Origin: Rickettsia tillamookensis
GTDB lineage: Bacteria; Pseudomonadota; Alphaproteobacteria; Rickettsiales; Rickettsiaceae
Direction: 5' to 3'
NCBI RefSeq assembly: GCF_016743795.2
Contig: NZ_CP060138.2
Location: 124,001-188,000 of the forward strand
DNA: 64,000 nt
Both the position numbers and the translations under genes were made by a program. This document shows positions 1 through 9,751 of this stretch, piece by piece. Positions within the stretch are counted from its first letter, which is position 1. Every line of letters begins with the position of its first letter. The notes beneath the pieces are model-generated. The model did no database searches. It was not told the DNA's origin and saw nothing but the letters and a program-made list of their open reading frames with translations.

Positions 1-3000
1 ATAATAATTGTTTCTTGTAATGTTTGCCCTTTAAAAGTCACTTTTGCATTAACTTTTGTATTTTTATTATTGAAATGACGCTCAATATTACCGTACAAGC
101 TTGGTGTTAATACTATATTATTTACGGTCGCTATAGGCTTAAACACTATTTTACCGCCAATACTACTTTCAAATGCTTGATTTGATTTCTTTTGAATCAT
201 TAAGTTTTCTATATCTACATTATATTCTTTATAGTTGCCAGCTCTTGAATAATCATATTTAAAACCGATATTAGGAATAAAATGTAAATCGTATTTTGTA
301 TGATATTTATAATTTAATAAGGTTTGAAAACTTAAATTATTGTTTTGATATTTTCCAATTATATTATTAATACTTTTAGATTTGTTCTTAATATAATTAT
401 GACCGTAAGATGTTATAGCTTGTAACGAGAAGCCTTTAATTAGTTCTTTTAGACCGTAAATGCTTAAAAGATGACCGTTAACAGCTGTTTTTCCTAGTTT
501 TTTATTATATTTAATTTGGGATTCTAAACGGCTATAAGCTATTCCTATAACATCATGACTATTGATGAATTCAGCATCAGCCCCGATAGTTACACCGGTT
601 GTGCGACCTTGATATTTTGGAATATTCTTCCAAGTTCCTTGTTTGTTGATGCCGTATAAGCCGCTAATCCATACCCCTCTGTTTATACTAGCTTCTTCAT
701 CACCTGCACCTATTGCAGCAACCTTTAATCTATCACTTAAAATATTATAGTGAACAGGTTTGTGAAGAGTTGAAGTAGCCTTAACTAATATTGCTACTTT
801 CCTACTGGTGTCATCAGATACCTGTTGTCTCTGTGCCGCTTCATCTTGTTCTGCAATTGCTTCAGTTTTGAATGACACATCGATAGCTTCGTCGTCGCTT
901 TCTAAAACTATATCTTTTTTTGATTCTTCTTCAGTTGTATTATTACTTTCTTCTAATTCTTCATCAGTTTCATATCCTTTATCGTCTTCGTCACTAGATC
1001 TTAAGGCTAGAAGTGATTTTTTGTCATCTGATGATTTATCATTTTCACTATCGTTAGAACTCAATAATCTCGGTGATAAAGCAGTTGTTGAATCAGATTT
1101 CTCTGACTTTTTATTGCTATCTTCAGGTTGTGTGTCATCCTTTGTTGAGGATTCGTCATTTGTAGCTTCGCTTTCTTGTTGGAATAATGATTGGAATTGT
1201 TTCATATCTAAACGTCCTACTTTCTTTTCCTGGTTATTATCTTCTGATTGAACATCACTACCGTATTTTTGTTCTAGTTCAGTAGATTCTGCTAGTAATT
1301 GTTCAACAAATAGAAACAATTCTTTATCTTTTGCTAACTCTAAAAGTTTGGATTTATAAATATTATGTACTTCTTGTCCTATTTCAGTTCTAGGACCTAT
1401 AAAATCAGAGTCAGCAGTATTAAATGCCTCTTTTACTGCTTCTTCTGGATATTTTGTCAATTGCTGTGTATAAATATTATGTACTTCTTGTCCTATTTCA
1501 GTTCTAGGACCTATAAAATCAGAGTCAGCTGAAGTAAACGCCTCCGTTAATTCATCTTTACGTTTTTTGCTAGGTTTAATATTATCTTCAGCATATCTAA
1601 TAAAGTCTTTATCTTTTGTTAACTCCAAAAATTTAGAAGTATAAATATTATGTATTTCTTGTCCTATTTCAGTTCTAGGACCTATAAAGCTAGAGTGCTT
1701 AGTGCTAACTGCTTCTTGAATTTTTTCAAAATATTCTTTATTTTGATTGATTTTAGATACATTTTTTGAATGTTCAAGTACTACTGATTCTACTATGGCT
1801 TTTTTAAACAAATCGGTATCAGAGTATTGTCCTTTATATCCTGCTGATTTTTCTCCTGATAAAGCAAATTCATTATATCTTAGTGCTATATCGGAGCTAA
1901 AATTATAAACCTTTGGAGGTGTTGTTTTGAAAATAGGTGTTTTAATATCTTCATTTACTTTAGTAATTCTATCTATCCAATCTTGAGTAAATCCTAAATC
2001 TTTTAAATAAGCTAAGCCAGGCGGTGGTGGTGGTGGCGGCATATTTCCGGTATGGGTATGATTTTTAGCTTTTTCTTGAGAGCAGTCTTTAAGAGCTTTT
2101 AATATTACAGACATATTTAATTTATTAGCAAGAGCTCTTACTTGTTGATCACTCACACCTGAAAATGAAGGTAAAGCTAATCTTAATTGATCTAAATTAT
2201 TACTACTTTCTTGTTTGACAACAGAAGCTTTTAAAAACTCTTGTAATAATGCAGGATCTTTTGCTTTTACTATAGCTATAAAATCATTTTGAGGTAAATT
2301 TGCTGTAATTAATTCTTCAAATTTTATTGTGCTTAAAATAGCTGTTCTTAAATCATCAAGTTTAGCCTGTGCTTGATCAGAACTAATTGTTTTTCTTAAG
2401 TTTGTATCTTCTGTTATTAAAAAAGTAGTTTGTTGTGCTATAGTTAATATATTAGGGTTGTTGATTAACTCTTCGACTCTATTGGTAAATATATCTTGGT
2501 CAAGCATGCTCGTCTTCTTATAAGCAGCTTCTAATTGTTTGAATGGAGTAGATTCGTTATCAATTTCTCTAATCAATTTTAATTGATTTAATTCATGTTT
2601 AATAGGTTTCTTTATATCTTCAGATATTTTACATGATGATAATACGATACGTACTGCTGCATCATCAGAGTCTTCATTGAAAAGATTTTTAATTATGTCT
2701 TCGCTTGTTGTTGCTTTCTTACCATTTACAATTATATCTTGCATATATGGGTCTTGAACAAGCTCCTTAAAAATTTCTTTAGCTTTTTCTTCGACTTCAG
2801 GAGTTGCAATACTAAATAAATTTATAAGAGTTTTCTCGTCAGCTCCTTGGTTGGCGTATAATTCTGTTAATATTTGACGTATAACATTTGTAATGTCATC
2901 TTTTCTTTTTATTATTTGGCTTTGTAAATCATTAGCTTTCTCGCTAGTTTTTTTGGTTTTAATATCTAAATTAGTCTCAGCTCTATATTCTACATATAGT

Positions 3001-5294
3001 TTGGCATAAGCTGTCTCTGGCTCGCTTCTTTCTGTACTGGTTGCACTAGAAGCTGTAGGTTGAAGTGGCACTTTTGGTTGAACAGTAGTATTACGAGTAA
3101 ACTGAGTATATAATGAATGTATGTGAGGATATTCTGCTTGTAACTTATTTAAATCAAAATTGTTAGAATTGCTAATAAAGCCTTGAGAATTTAAGGGAGG
3201 TGGTGGTGGCATACTCCCATTTAGCGGTAGAGGCGGTGGATTTGGAATACCACCATTTAGTGGTAAAGGGGGTGGGTTCGGAATGCCGCTTTGTGTTTGT
3301 TCTAAATTATTTGCATTATTACCTACTGCTAATCCTAAAATTTTATTGGTTTCATTGTTTAGTGCGTTACTATCGGATAATATTACTTTAATTACTGAAT
3401 TTAATGTTTGTTTATTTACTTCTTTGGCTAGTTTAATCATATAGTCTTTAGTTAAACTATCTATTATTAGTCCTTTATTTTTTAGTTCTATATTTATTTC
3501 TGCTACTATTTCCGGTGTTAAAATATATTCGCTTTTTACAATATGTGATTGCATTTTATTTTTTAACTCTAATTGCAGAGCTAAAAATTTTTCTACTGAA
3601 CTCTTATCTTTACTTGCTGCTAGTTTGATAAGATCTAATCGTGCCTTTTCTTCAAATTGACTATTAGATATATTTCGCATCGCATAGTCTTTAATTCTTT
3701 CAGCAAATTTAGTTTTTTCTTCAGAAGAACTATTTTCTAATAATTCTTTTAGAATAGGTCTATTCTTAACGTCAATATTGGTATTGAAATCTAATTGTCC
3801 CCTATCGTTGCTAAATAATACCTTTTGAATAGTATCATCATTAAAATCACTTAATATAGTAGTTACTGCTTCTTTTTTATAACTACTATCTACTTTAAGA
3901 TTTAATGCTGCTATAGGATCTGTTTTAATAAGATTTTCAAATTCTTCAATATTTTCTTCTTGTTGTATTATTCTATTTATATTGTGTTGAGATTGTGTTA
4001 AATTACCCTTACTTTCTTTATTATTAAAGTGAGTTTTAAAAGTACTTATAGGATCAAAAGAATATGATTGTTTCTCTTTTCTACCCGTGGGAACTCCCGA
4101 AGATGTTTCTGTAGTATTTGTACCTTGATTTGACATATACCAATTATCACTTTTGGTCCCGCTCTTTTTTTGTGAACCTCCAGCAGACGGTTTAGTAGTA
4201 TCATTGTTATTTAAAAGCTGGTTTGCATTTATTCCGGCTGTTATTTGCTTTATATAAGAATTTGCTTTTATTGTCCCTATCTTAAATTCTTCCTTTAATT
4301 CTTCAATTGTAGGGATAATATTATTATCTATATAATATGCTTTTTTATTAAGCATCTTCTGAGTTGCTATTGATGCGATATAGTTTGTTGCCTCACCTTT
4401 ATCAGCACCAAATTTCTGCTCTAGCTCTTTTTCTGTAGGAATACTATTAGCAGCTATATATTGTGGCTTTTCTTTGTCCATAACTTTAAGTCTTATTGAC
4501 TTAATATAGCCATCTCTATTATCATCACGAGATATACCAAATCTATTTTTTAACTCTTTTTCTGTAGGAATATGGTTATCCGCTATATATTGTCCCTTTG
4601 CGTTTTCCATAATTTCAGTTCTTATTGATACAATAAAAGATTCTGCATCATCTTTACCCATGTTAAGAGCAGTCTTTACTTCTTTCATTTCAGGGATAAT
4701 ATCATTATCAACATAATGTTTGTATTTAATATCTCTGTTTATTGAGCTAATATATAGATCGATTACCGCTTTTTTGTCTTTTTCTGCACGACGTACCTTT
4801 TGATCTTTTTCTACATTATTGTCTATTTTGCTAGGGTCATAACTTATTCCAAGATTTGTTGCTGCTTCTATATCTGTAGGAGCTACACCTTGATTAATAT
4901 ATTCTTGTTTCTTTGTATCAAAGTTCTGTTGTTTTACTCTTTCGATGTATAATAAATTTTCAGCTCTTGCTTGTCTTGCTTTATGCCTAGTATTATCTAA
5001 AAAACTTGATAAATCTGTTTCCTTATACTTTATTCCTAGATCATCTTGTGCTTGAGTAAAACTAGGAACTAAGTTTGCTTCTTGCCATTTTTTGATTTTT
5101 TCATTTGGAGTAAAACCTTTCCAAATATTTTGTTGCTGTTTTGAATTGTGCTTTTCCCATGTCGGGGTTTTACTAACTAAATCTTTAAAGCTTGCCGCTC
5201 TAGCACTTGTACTTAAAAAGCTACTAGTCAACAAACATGTTGACATGAAAAAAGTTAAAACATATTTTTTTGAGTGGGAATTTTGTAAGCTCAT
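1..5294 (-). CDS. sca2: Sca2 autotransporter, formin-like actin nucleator (3' end cut by window edge)
   Basis: One open frame runs without a stop from ATG at 5294 to the window edge (about 1764 residues seen, C-terminus missing). It begins with a signal peptide (MSLQNSHSKKYVLTFFMSTC, hydrophobic stretch, cleavage near SARA). A long helical passenger follows, with repeated IPTEKELxxxFG units (about 4300-4750). There are two proline-rich tracts (about 3197-3270 and 2013-2043) and an acidic Ser/Asp/Glu-rich linker (about 900-1250). An autotransporter beta-barrel starts near NRGVWISGLYG (about 690). This layout and wording match Sca2 of spotted fever rickettsiae, a surface protein known to nucleate actin for late motility. 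Three near-identical FIGPRTEIGQE repeats lie at 1355-1690. GAGG precedes the ATG and a good promoter lies upstream. Identification is from memory of the family. The open, full-size frame suggests a functional gene. Confidence 0.93.
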   Translation of the reverse strand, partial: MSLQNSHSKKYVLTFFMSTCLLTSSFLSTSARAASFKDLVSKTPTWEKHNSKQQQNIWKGFTPNEKIKKWQEANLVPSFTQAQDDLGIKYKETDLSSFLDNTRHKARQARAENLLYIERVKQQNFDTKKQEYINQGVAPTDIEAATNLGISYDPSKIDNNVEKDQKVRRAEKDKKAVIDLYISSINRDIKYKHYVDNDIIPEMKEVKTALNMGKDDAESFIVSIRTEIMENAKGQYIADNHIPTEKELKNRFGISRDDNRDGYIKSIRLKVMDKEKPQYIAANSIPTEKELEQKFGADKGEATNYIASIATQKMLNKKAYYIDNNIIPTIEELKEEFKIGTIKANSYIKQITAGINANQLLNNNDTTKPSAGGSQKKSGTKSDNWYMSNQGTNTTETSSGVPTGRKEKQSYSFDPISTFKTHFNNKESKGNLTQSQHNINRIIQQEENIEEFENLIKTDPIAALNLKVDSSYKKEAVTTILSDFNDDTIQKVLFSNDRGQLDFNTNIDVKNRPILKELLENSSSEEKTKFAERIKDYAMRNISNSQFEEKARLDLIKLAASKDKSSVEKFLALQLELKNKMQSHIVKSEYILTPEIVAEINIELKNKGLIIDSLTKDYMIKLAKEVNKQTLNSVIKVILSDSNALNNETNKILGLAVGNNANNLEQTQSGIPNPPPLPLNGGIPNPPPLPLNGSMPPPPPLNSQGFISNSNNFDLNKLQAEYPHIHSLYTQFTRNTTVQPKVPLQPTASSATSTERSEPETAYAKLYVEYRAETNLDIKTKKTSEKANDLQSQIIKRKDDITNVIRQILTELYANQGADEKTLINLFSIATPEVEEKAKEIFKELVQDPYMQDIIVNGKKATTSEDIIKNLFNEDSDDAAVRIVLSSCKISEDIKKPIKHELNQLKLIREIDNESTPFKQLEAAYKKTSMLDQDIFTNRVEELINNPNILTIAQQTTFLITEDTNLRKTISSDQAQAKLDDLRTAILSTIKFEELITANLPQNDFIAIVKAKDPALLQEFLKASVVKQESSNNLDQLRLALPSFSGVSDQQVRALANKLNMSVILKALKDCSQEKAKNHTHTGNMPPPPPPPGLAYLKDLGFTQDWIDRITKVNEDIKTPIFKTTPPKVYNFSSDIALRYNEFALSGEKSAGYKGQYSDTDLFKKAIVESVVLEHSKNVSKINQNKEYFEKIQEAVSTKHSSFIGPRTEIGQEIHNIYTSKFLELTKDKDFIRYAEDNIKPSKKRKDELTEAFTSADSDFIGPRTEIGQEVHNIYTQQLTKYPEEAVKEAFNTADSDFIGPRTEIGQEVHNIYKSKLLELAKDKELFLFVEQLLAESTELEQKYGSDVQSEDNNQEKKVGRLDMKQFQSLFQQESEATNDESSTKDDTQPEDSNKKSEKSDSTTALSPRLLSSNDSENDKSSDDKKSLLALRSSDEDDKGYETDEELEESNNTTEEESKKDIVLESDDEAIDVSFKTEAIAEQDEAAQRQQVSDDTSRKVAILVKATSTLHKPVHYNILSDRLKVAAIGAGDEEASINRGVWISGLYGINKQGTWKNIPKYQGRTTGVTIGADAEFINSHDVIGIAYSRLESQIKYNKKLGKTAVNGHLLSIYGLKELIKGFSLQAITSYGHNYIKNKSKSINNIIGKYQNNNLSFQTLLNYKYHTKYDLHFIPNIGFKYDYSRAGNYKEYNVDIENLMIQKKSNQAFESSIGGKIVFKPIATVNNIVLTPSLYGNIERHFNNKNTKVNAKVTFKGQTLQETII
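1355..1690 (-). repeat. Three tandem FIGPRTEIGQE repeats inside sca2
   Basis: Three copies of a roughly 50-60 base unit encode FIGPRTEIGQE(V/I)HNIY, at about 1641-1690, 1470-1527 and 1355-1415. They are separated by 38-55 variable residues. The nucleotide identity is high enough that recombination or slippage could change copy number between strains. They sit in the passenger just before the acidic linker. Confidence 0.85.
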
Positions 5295-5340
5295 TCAAAC
5301 CTCGATCAGTTATTATTTTTTTTAAATATAAACGAGGCGA

Positions 5341-5369
5341 ATTATATAATATTTATTAACTTATGTAAA
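5341..5369 (-). promoter_or_regulatory. Sigma-70-type promoter for sca2
   Basis: On the minus strand TTTACA (5369-5364), a 17-base spacer and TATAAT (5346-5341) lie about 47 bases upstream of the sca2 ATG. The -10 is a perfect consensus and the -35 is 4 of 6. The start site is inferred, not seen. Confidence 0.7.
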
Positions 5370-5467
5370 CTATTAATTACTAATTTTTGTTAACTAATAG
5401 ATTTTTTAACCAAAATGTGCTTAATACATCACATACTAATGGCATCTCAATTTTTGGTAAATAAAAT

Positions 5468-6847
5468 ATGCAAATTCAATTTCACTTATATAACACTCTT
5501 AGCCGTACTAAAGAGGTTTTTAACCCTCAAGATCAAGCTAACGTAAAAATGTATGTATGTGGACCAACTGTTTATGATAATCCGCATATAGGTAATAGTA
5601 GGTCGGTAGTAGTATATGATTTACTTTATCGTATGCTTATAAAAATATTCGGCAGTAGAGCAGTAAAATATGTACGTAACATTACGGATGTTGACGATAA
5701 AATTATTGATAGAGCTGAACTACTTGGCATTACTATTAATGAGTTGACTGATAAAGTTACACAAGAGTTTCATACAAATATGGCATATTTAGGTTGCCTG
5801 CTACCGAGTATTGAGCCGAAAGCTACAGAGCATATTGATGTAATGATCGAAATAATAGAACGCTTAATAGCAAAAGATCACGCATATATTGCTGATAATC
5901 ATGTTTATTTTGATGTTTTATCAGCTCCAAATTATACGGAATTATCTAACCGAAATTTAGAGGAAATGTTTGAGGGAGTACGTATAGAAAACAGCAAAAC
6001 CAAAAAGCATCCACAGGATTTTGTATTATGGAAACCGGCAAAGCCAAATGAATCCGCAAATATGAATTTTGAAAGTCCTTGGGGGTTTGGTCGCCCTGGA
6101 TGGCATATTGAATGTTCAGCCATGAGCTACAAATATTTAGGTGAGAATTTTGATATTCACGGTGGCGGAGCAGATTTAATCTTCCCGCATCATACTAATG
6201 AAATTGCACAAAGTAGATGTGCTTTTCCGGATTCCACTTATGCTAGATACTGGGTACATAATGGATTTCTAACGGTGAACGGTGAGAAAATGAGTAAATC
6301 TCTTGGTAATTTTATTACTGTAAGAGATTTAATGGATAAACAAATTCAAGGAGAAGTAGTAAGGTTATTTTTATTAAGTAGTCACTATAGGCGTCCACTT
6401 GATTATAATGATAAAGCTATAGAAGATGCTAAAAAGACTTTAGATTATTGGTATAGAGCTATAGAAAATATTAATATACAAAAAATAGATTTACCTCACA
6501 ATTTCATGCAAAGCTTACTTGATGACATGAATACGCCGCTTGCCGTTAAAATAATTAATGACTATGCTAAAGGTGTTTTTATTTCTAAAACTGAAGAAGA
6601 AAGACAGCTTAACGCCTCTGCTATTATTACTTGTGCTAATTTTATTGGTTTAATGAATAAGACTCCACACGAGTGGTTTAATAGCGGTGTGGATGAACTC
6701 TATATAAATGAGCTTGTAAATAAGCGTTTGGAAGCAAAAAAACAAAAAAATTGGTTATTAGCCGATCAAATTCGTAACCAGTTATTAGAGAAAAAAATAA
6801 TTCTAGAAGATAAACCTGATGGTACTACTATCTGGCGAAAAGAATAG
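5468..6847 (+). CDS. cysS: Cysteinyl-tRNA synthetase
   Basis: A class I aminoacyl-tRNA synthetase of 459 residues, the usual CysRS length, which charges tRNA-Cys in the cytosol. Visible signatures are the zinc/cysteine-site CGPTVYD at 31-37, HIGN (HIGH motif) at 40-43, a Trp-His-Glu-Cys site ([10 protein letters not shown]), the [12 protein letters not shown] motif and KMSKS at 274-278. It is transcribed divergently from sca2. Its TAG stop is part of the left arm of a palindromic element (family E) that fills the downstream gap, so insertion has reached exactly the end of the frame. The ATG start has no strong Shine-Dalgarno sequence, but the N-terminus fits the family. Confidence 0.97.
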   Translation: MQIQFHLYNTLSRTKEVFNPQDQANVKMYVCGPTVYDNPHIGNSRSVVVYDLLYRMLIKIFGSRAVKYVRNITDVDDKIIDRAELLGITINELTDKVTQEFHTNMAYLGCLLPSIEPKATEHIDVMIEIIERLIAKDHAYIADNHVYFDVLSAPNYTELSNRNLEEMFEGVRIENSKTKKHPQDFVLWKPAKPNESANMNFESPWGFGRPGWHIECSAMSYKYLGENFDIHGGGADLIFPHHTNEIAQSRCAFPDSTYARYWVHNGFLTVNGEKMSKSLGNFITVRDLMDKQIQGEVVRLFLLSSHYRRPLDYNDKAIEDAKKTLDYWYRAIENINIQKIDLPHNFMQSLLDDMNTPLAVKIINDYAKGVFISKTEEERQLNASAIITCANFIGLMNKTPHEWFNSGVDELYINELVNKRLEAKKQKNWLLADQIRNQLLEKKIILEDKPDGTTIWRKE

Positions 6848-6990
6848 ACCTTTTCGGAAGCTCTACTTCTAGGGGTAATTTGTACGTCGATCCGGTACTC
6901 GCATCCTCACGTACTAAAGTGTACGCTGCGGTGCTGCGTTCCGTGTCTCCTTCAAATTCCTCCCTATAAGCGAGCTTCCGAAAAGGTCTA
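6845..6990. repeat. Rickettsia palindromic element, family E, after cysS
   Basis: A perfect 18-base inverted repeat (6845-6862 and 6973-6990, tagaccttttcggaagct and its complement) bounds a 146-base element with a central palindrome around gtactaaagtgtac. Read on the minus strand it encodes [10 protein letters not shown]...[19 protein letters not shown], a peptide pattern I recall from in-frame Rickettsia palindromic elements. The left arm contains the cysS stop codon. This is the first part of the 597-base gene-free stretch 6848-7444. Confidence 0.85.
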
Positions 6991-7042
6991 ATAAAAGCTT
7001 GTAAATTATGCAATATGCGTATATAGTTTGTAGGCTTGTAAG

Positions 7043-7243
7043 TCGTCATTGCGAGTAGATATTGTTGCGTGGATGCCAAATCGTCATTGCGAGGAGCGAA
7101 GCGACGTGGCAATCCAGAAAAAATAATAAAAAAATTCTGTAAACTAGAATTTTTTACTGGATTGCTTCGTCGAATTACTATGTAATTCTTCTCGCAATGA
7201 CGGAAAAACCGATCCATGCAACAAAACCTGCTCGCAATGACGA
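7043..7243. repeat. Nested pair of family B palindromes
   Basis: An outer family B element (gtcattgcgag arm near 7043, ctcgcaatgacg arm ending 7243) contains an inner complete family B element (7082-7202). The two are separated by the complementary linkers gttgcgtggat and atccatgcaac. The inner copy carries a small A-stem/T-stem hairpin (aaaaaattct / agaatttttt) that resembles a rho-independent terminator. It lies between cysS and rpsB. Confidence 0.8.
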
Positions 7244-7303
7244 TTTTCCCAAACTTAAGCAAAAAATTCACACGTAAGATATATGTTAGTTCATGTATAG
7301 AGC

Positions 7304-7392
7304 TGTCATGCTAGTTCCTTAATCATGGCATCCAGTAAATATATGATAATAAGTTGTTTTTGGATCCCGTGGTCAAGCCACGGGATGACAAA
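7304..7392. repeat. Degenerate family D palindrome upstream of rpsB
   Basis: The right arm is clear (ggatcccgtgg..ccacgggatgaca, 7360-7392). The left arm (7304-7340, tgtcat...atccagtaa) has decayed. It lies 50-140 bases before rpsB, so it is probably in the leader or the promoter region. No other gene or RNA is visible in 6848-7444. Confidence 0.6.
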
Positions 7393-7444
7393 TATACACA
7401 ATAATCTTACAGAGGTATAAACTAACAATTAGGAGAATTTAAAA

Positions 7445-8332
7445 ATGTCAAAAATACCATCTGTTAACATTAAAGAATTATTGGATGCAGGCGTGCATTT
7501 CGGTCATAAGACCTCACGTTGGAATCCTAAAATGGCATCTTATATATATGGTGAACGTGATGATGTTCATATAATCGATTTAAGACAAAGTGCCGCTTTA
7601 ATGAGTGTTGCTTTGAATACAATATATGAAACCGTAAAAAAAGACGGTAAAATATTATTTGTAAGTACTAAAATACAGGCTAGTGATATTATAGCGGAAT
7701 ATGCCGAAAAATGCGGACAATATTATGTAAATCATAGATGGCTTGGCGGTATGCTAACTAACTGGAAAACTATTGCGGGTTCAATAGAAAAACTAAATAA
7801 GTTAGAAAAAACCTTAGAAAGCGAAGAAGCACTTATGGGTTATACTAAGAAAGAGATACTCGATATGAGCCGTAAGAAAGAGAAGTTACTTCTATCTCTT
7901 GCCGGTATTAGAAATCTTAATTCTAAACCTGATCTTCTAGTAGTTATTGACACTAATAAAGAGCATATCGCAATTAATGAAGCGGTAAAGCTTAATGTTC
8001 CTATAGTTGCAGTAGTCGATACTAATTCTAATCCTGATAATGTAGATTATCCGATTCCGGGTAATGATGATTCTATAAGATCAATAAGACTTTATTGTAG
8101 TTTATTTGCAGATGCGGCATTACAAGGACTTGAAGAATCAATGAAAGCTTCAGGGGTTGATATGGGAGCTATGCAGGAGCATACAGATAAGGCATTAACT
8201 TCTAAAAATGTTTCTAAATTAAAACAAGCTAAAAAATTCTCTAAAACGAAAAATATTGATGAAGAGACAAATACAGAATTTGAGCAAGCATTAAATGATG
8301 CCGATGAAAATAAAAATTCTGATAATGTATAA
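7445..8332 (+). CDS. rpsB: 30S ribosomal protein S2
   Basis: Ribosomal protein S2 of 295 residues, a small-subunit head protein. The conserved start ([20 protein letters not shown]), the [16 protein letters not shown] motif and the [14 protein letters not shown] segment are all present. The last 50 or so residues form a charged, Lys/Asp/Glu-rich tail longer than in enteric S2. A strong AGGAG sits just before the ATG. The gene is followed by tsf, the common bacterial order rpsB-tsf, here separated by a family B palindrome in the 179-base gap. Confidence 0.98.
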   Translation: MSKIPSVNIKELLDAGVHFGHKTSRWNPKMASYIYGERDDVHIIDLRQSAALMSVALNTIYETVKKDGKILFVSTKIQASDIIAEYAEKCGQYYVNHRWLGGMLTNWKTIAGSIEKLNKLEKTLESEEALMGYTKKEILDMSRKKEKLLLSLAGIRNLNSKPDLLVVIDTNKEHIAINEAVKLNVPIVAVVDTNSNPDNVDYPIPGNDDSIRSIRLYCSLFADAALQGLEESMKASGVDMGAMQEHTDKALTSKNVSKLKQAKKFSKTKNIDEETNTEFEQALNDADENKNSDNV

Positions 8333-8356
8333 GGGCTGTTGTGTGGATACTAGGGG

Positions 8357-8457
8357 CGTCATTGCGAGGAAATTACGCAGTAATTGACGAAGCAATCTCA
8401 AGAGTTTGTTATTATTTCATGAGATTGCCACGCAGCCTACGGCTGCTCGCAATGACG
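8357..8457. repeat. Family B palindrome between rpsB and tsf
   Basis: Arms cgtcattgcgagg and gctcgcaatgacg enclose about 75 bases with the inner inverted pair gcaatctca / tgagattgc. It lies inside what is normally a co-transcribed pair, so it would be transcribed as a hairpin in the rpsB-tsf RNA. Confidence 0.85.
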
Positions 8458-8511
8458 ATTAGGTATCTATATACCCCAAGCCAAATATAATAATTAAGGA
8501 GAAAGTAAGGT

Positions 8512-9441
8512 ATGAGTGAAATAAATATAAGTGCTACAGCGGTTAAAGAATTAAGAGAAAAAACCGGTGCAGGTATGATGGACTGCAAAAAAGCATTAAT
8601 AGAAACCAGCGGTAATTTTGAAGAAGCTATAGATTTTCTGCGTAAGAAAGGCTTAGCTGCGGCAGCAAAAAAAGCCGGACGTATTGCTTCTGAAGGTTTA
8701 ACGGCTGCAAAAGTTGATGGGCTTACCGGAGTGGTGGTTGAAGTAAATTCCGAAACGGATTTTGTTGCTAGAAATGAGCAATTTCAGGATCTAGTTAAGG
8801 ATATTGCAAACCTTGCAGTAATTGCAAAAACTATAGACACGCTAAAAACATCTAAAATGCAAAGCGGTAAATCAGTTGAAGAAGAGATTATAGAAAATAT
8901 CGCTACAATCGGTGAAAATTTAACATTACGTCGTATGGATATATTAGAGATATCCGAAGGAGCAATCGGTTCCTACGTACATAATGAAGTTGTACCGAAT
9001 CTAGGAAAAATTTCCGTATTAGTAGGTCTTGCGTCTAACGTAAAAGATAAAGCAAAACTAGAAGCTTTAGCTAAACAAATTGCTGTTCATGTAGCAGGAA
9101 ATAACCCGCAAAGTATAGATGATTCAAGCTTGGATCAAGCACTCGTAGAGCGTGAGAGAAAAGTATTTTTTGAGAAATCTAAAGAAGAAGGAAAGCCTGA
9201 TAATATTATAGAAAAAATGGTAGAAGGTAGAATACGTAAATTCTTCTCTGAAGTTGTATTGCTTCAGCAAAATTTCTTATTTGAGCCTAAACTTACTGTT
9301 GCGGAAGTAATTAAAAATGCTGAAAAAGAACTCGGTGCAGAAATTAAAATCGCTAAATTTATTAGATACGAACTTGGCGAAGGTATAGAACACGAAGAAA
9401 AAAACTTTGCCGATGAAGTAGCAGCCATCACACAGGGTTAA
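8512..9441 (+). CDS. tsf: Elongation factor Ts
   Basis: EF-Ts of 309 residues, the nucleotide exchange factor that recycles EF-Tu-GDP. The N-terminal UBA-like module carries the family signature ([19 protein letters not shown], about residues 11-29). The core follows with [15 protein letters not shown], which contacts EF-Tu, and a later C-terminal dimerisation region. Length and motifs are normal. A strong GGAG precedes the ATG at 8512. It forms a translation-factor pair with rpsB. Confidence 0.98.
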   Translation: MSEINISATAVKELREKTGAGMMDCKKALIETSGNFEEAIDFLRKKGLAAAAKKAGRIASEGLTAAKVDGLTGVVVEVNSETDFVARNEQFQDLVKDIANLAVIAKTIDTLKTSKMQSGKSVEEEIIENIATIGENLTLRRMDILEISEGAIGSYVHNEVVPNLGKISVLVGLASNVKDKAKLEALAKQIAVHVAGNNPQSIDDSSLDQALVERERKVFFEKSKEEGKPDNIIEKMVEGRIRKFFSEVVLLQQNFLFEPKLTVAEVIKNAEKELGAEIKIAKFIRYELGEGIEHEEKNFADEVAAITQG

Positions 9442-9469
9442 TATTGGATTCTATTGCGTGGATACCGAT

Positions 9470-9718
9470 GTCATTCCTGCGAAAGCAGGAATCCAAAAAA
9501 ATAGTCTAAATAAACCTAAAAAAACAAGTTTTTTATAGGCTTTACTGGATTCCCGCCTACGGGCGTTGTTGCATGGCTCGGAAAACCTGCTGAGTGTCAT
9601 ACCGTGGCTTGTCCACGGTATCTAGTAAAATAACTAAAAATACTAATATATTAGTATTTTTAACTGGATTCTGTGAATAAATCACGGGATGACAACAAAA
9701 AACCGAGCCATGCAACAA
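9470..9718. repeat. Composite: family D palindrome nested in family C
   Basis: A family C element starts at 9470 (gtcattcctgcgaaagcagg). It is broken at its right arm (cccgcctac, about 9552-9560) by an insert with complementary ends: ttgttgcatggctcgg (9566-9581) and ccgagccatgcaacaa (9703-9718). Inside those ends lies a family D element (9595-9694). This composite occupies nearly all of the 310-base gap 9442-9751, and no gene is seen there. Confidence 0.8.
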
Positions 9719-9751
9719 GGCTGACTTGATTGCAATATCCAGCCAAAAATA

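Noticed and set aside
808..1251. 147-residue Ser-rich plus-strand open frame
   Set aside because: It is the complement of the acidic Ser/Asp-rich linker of sca2; biased composition keeps the opposite strand open.
6828..7271. Minus-strand open frame after cysS
   Set aside because: It translates the family E and B palindromes and has no start context or family match.
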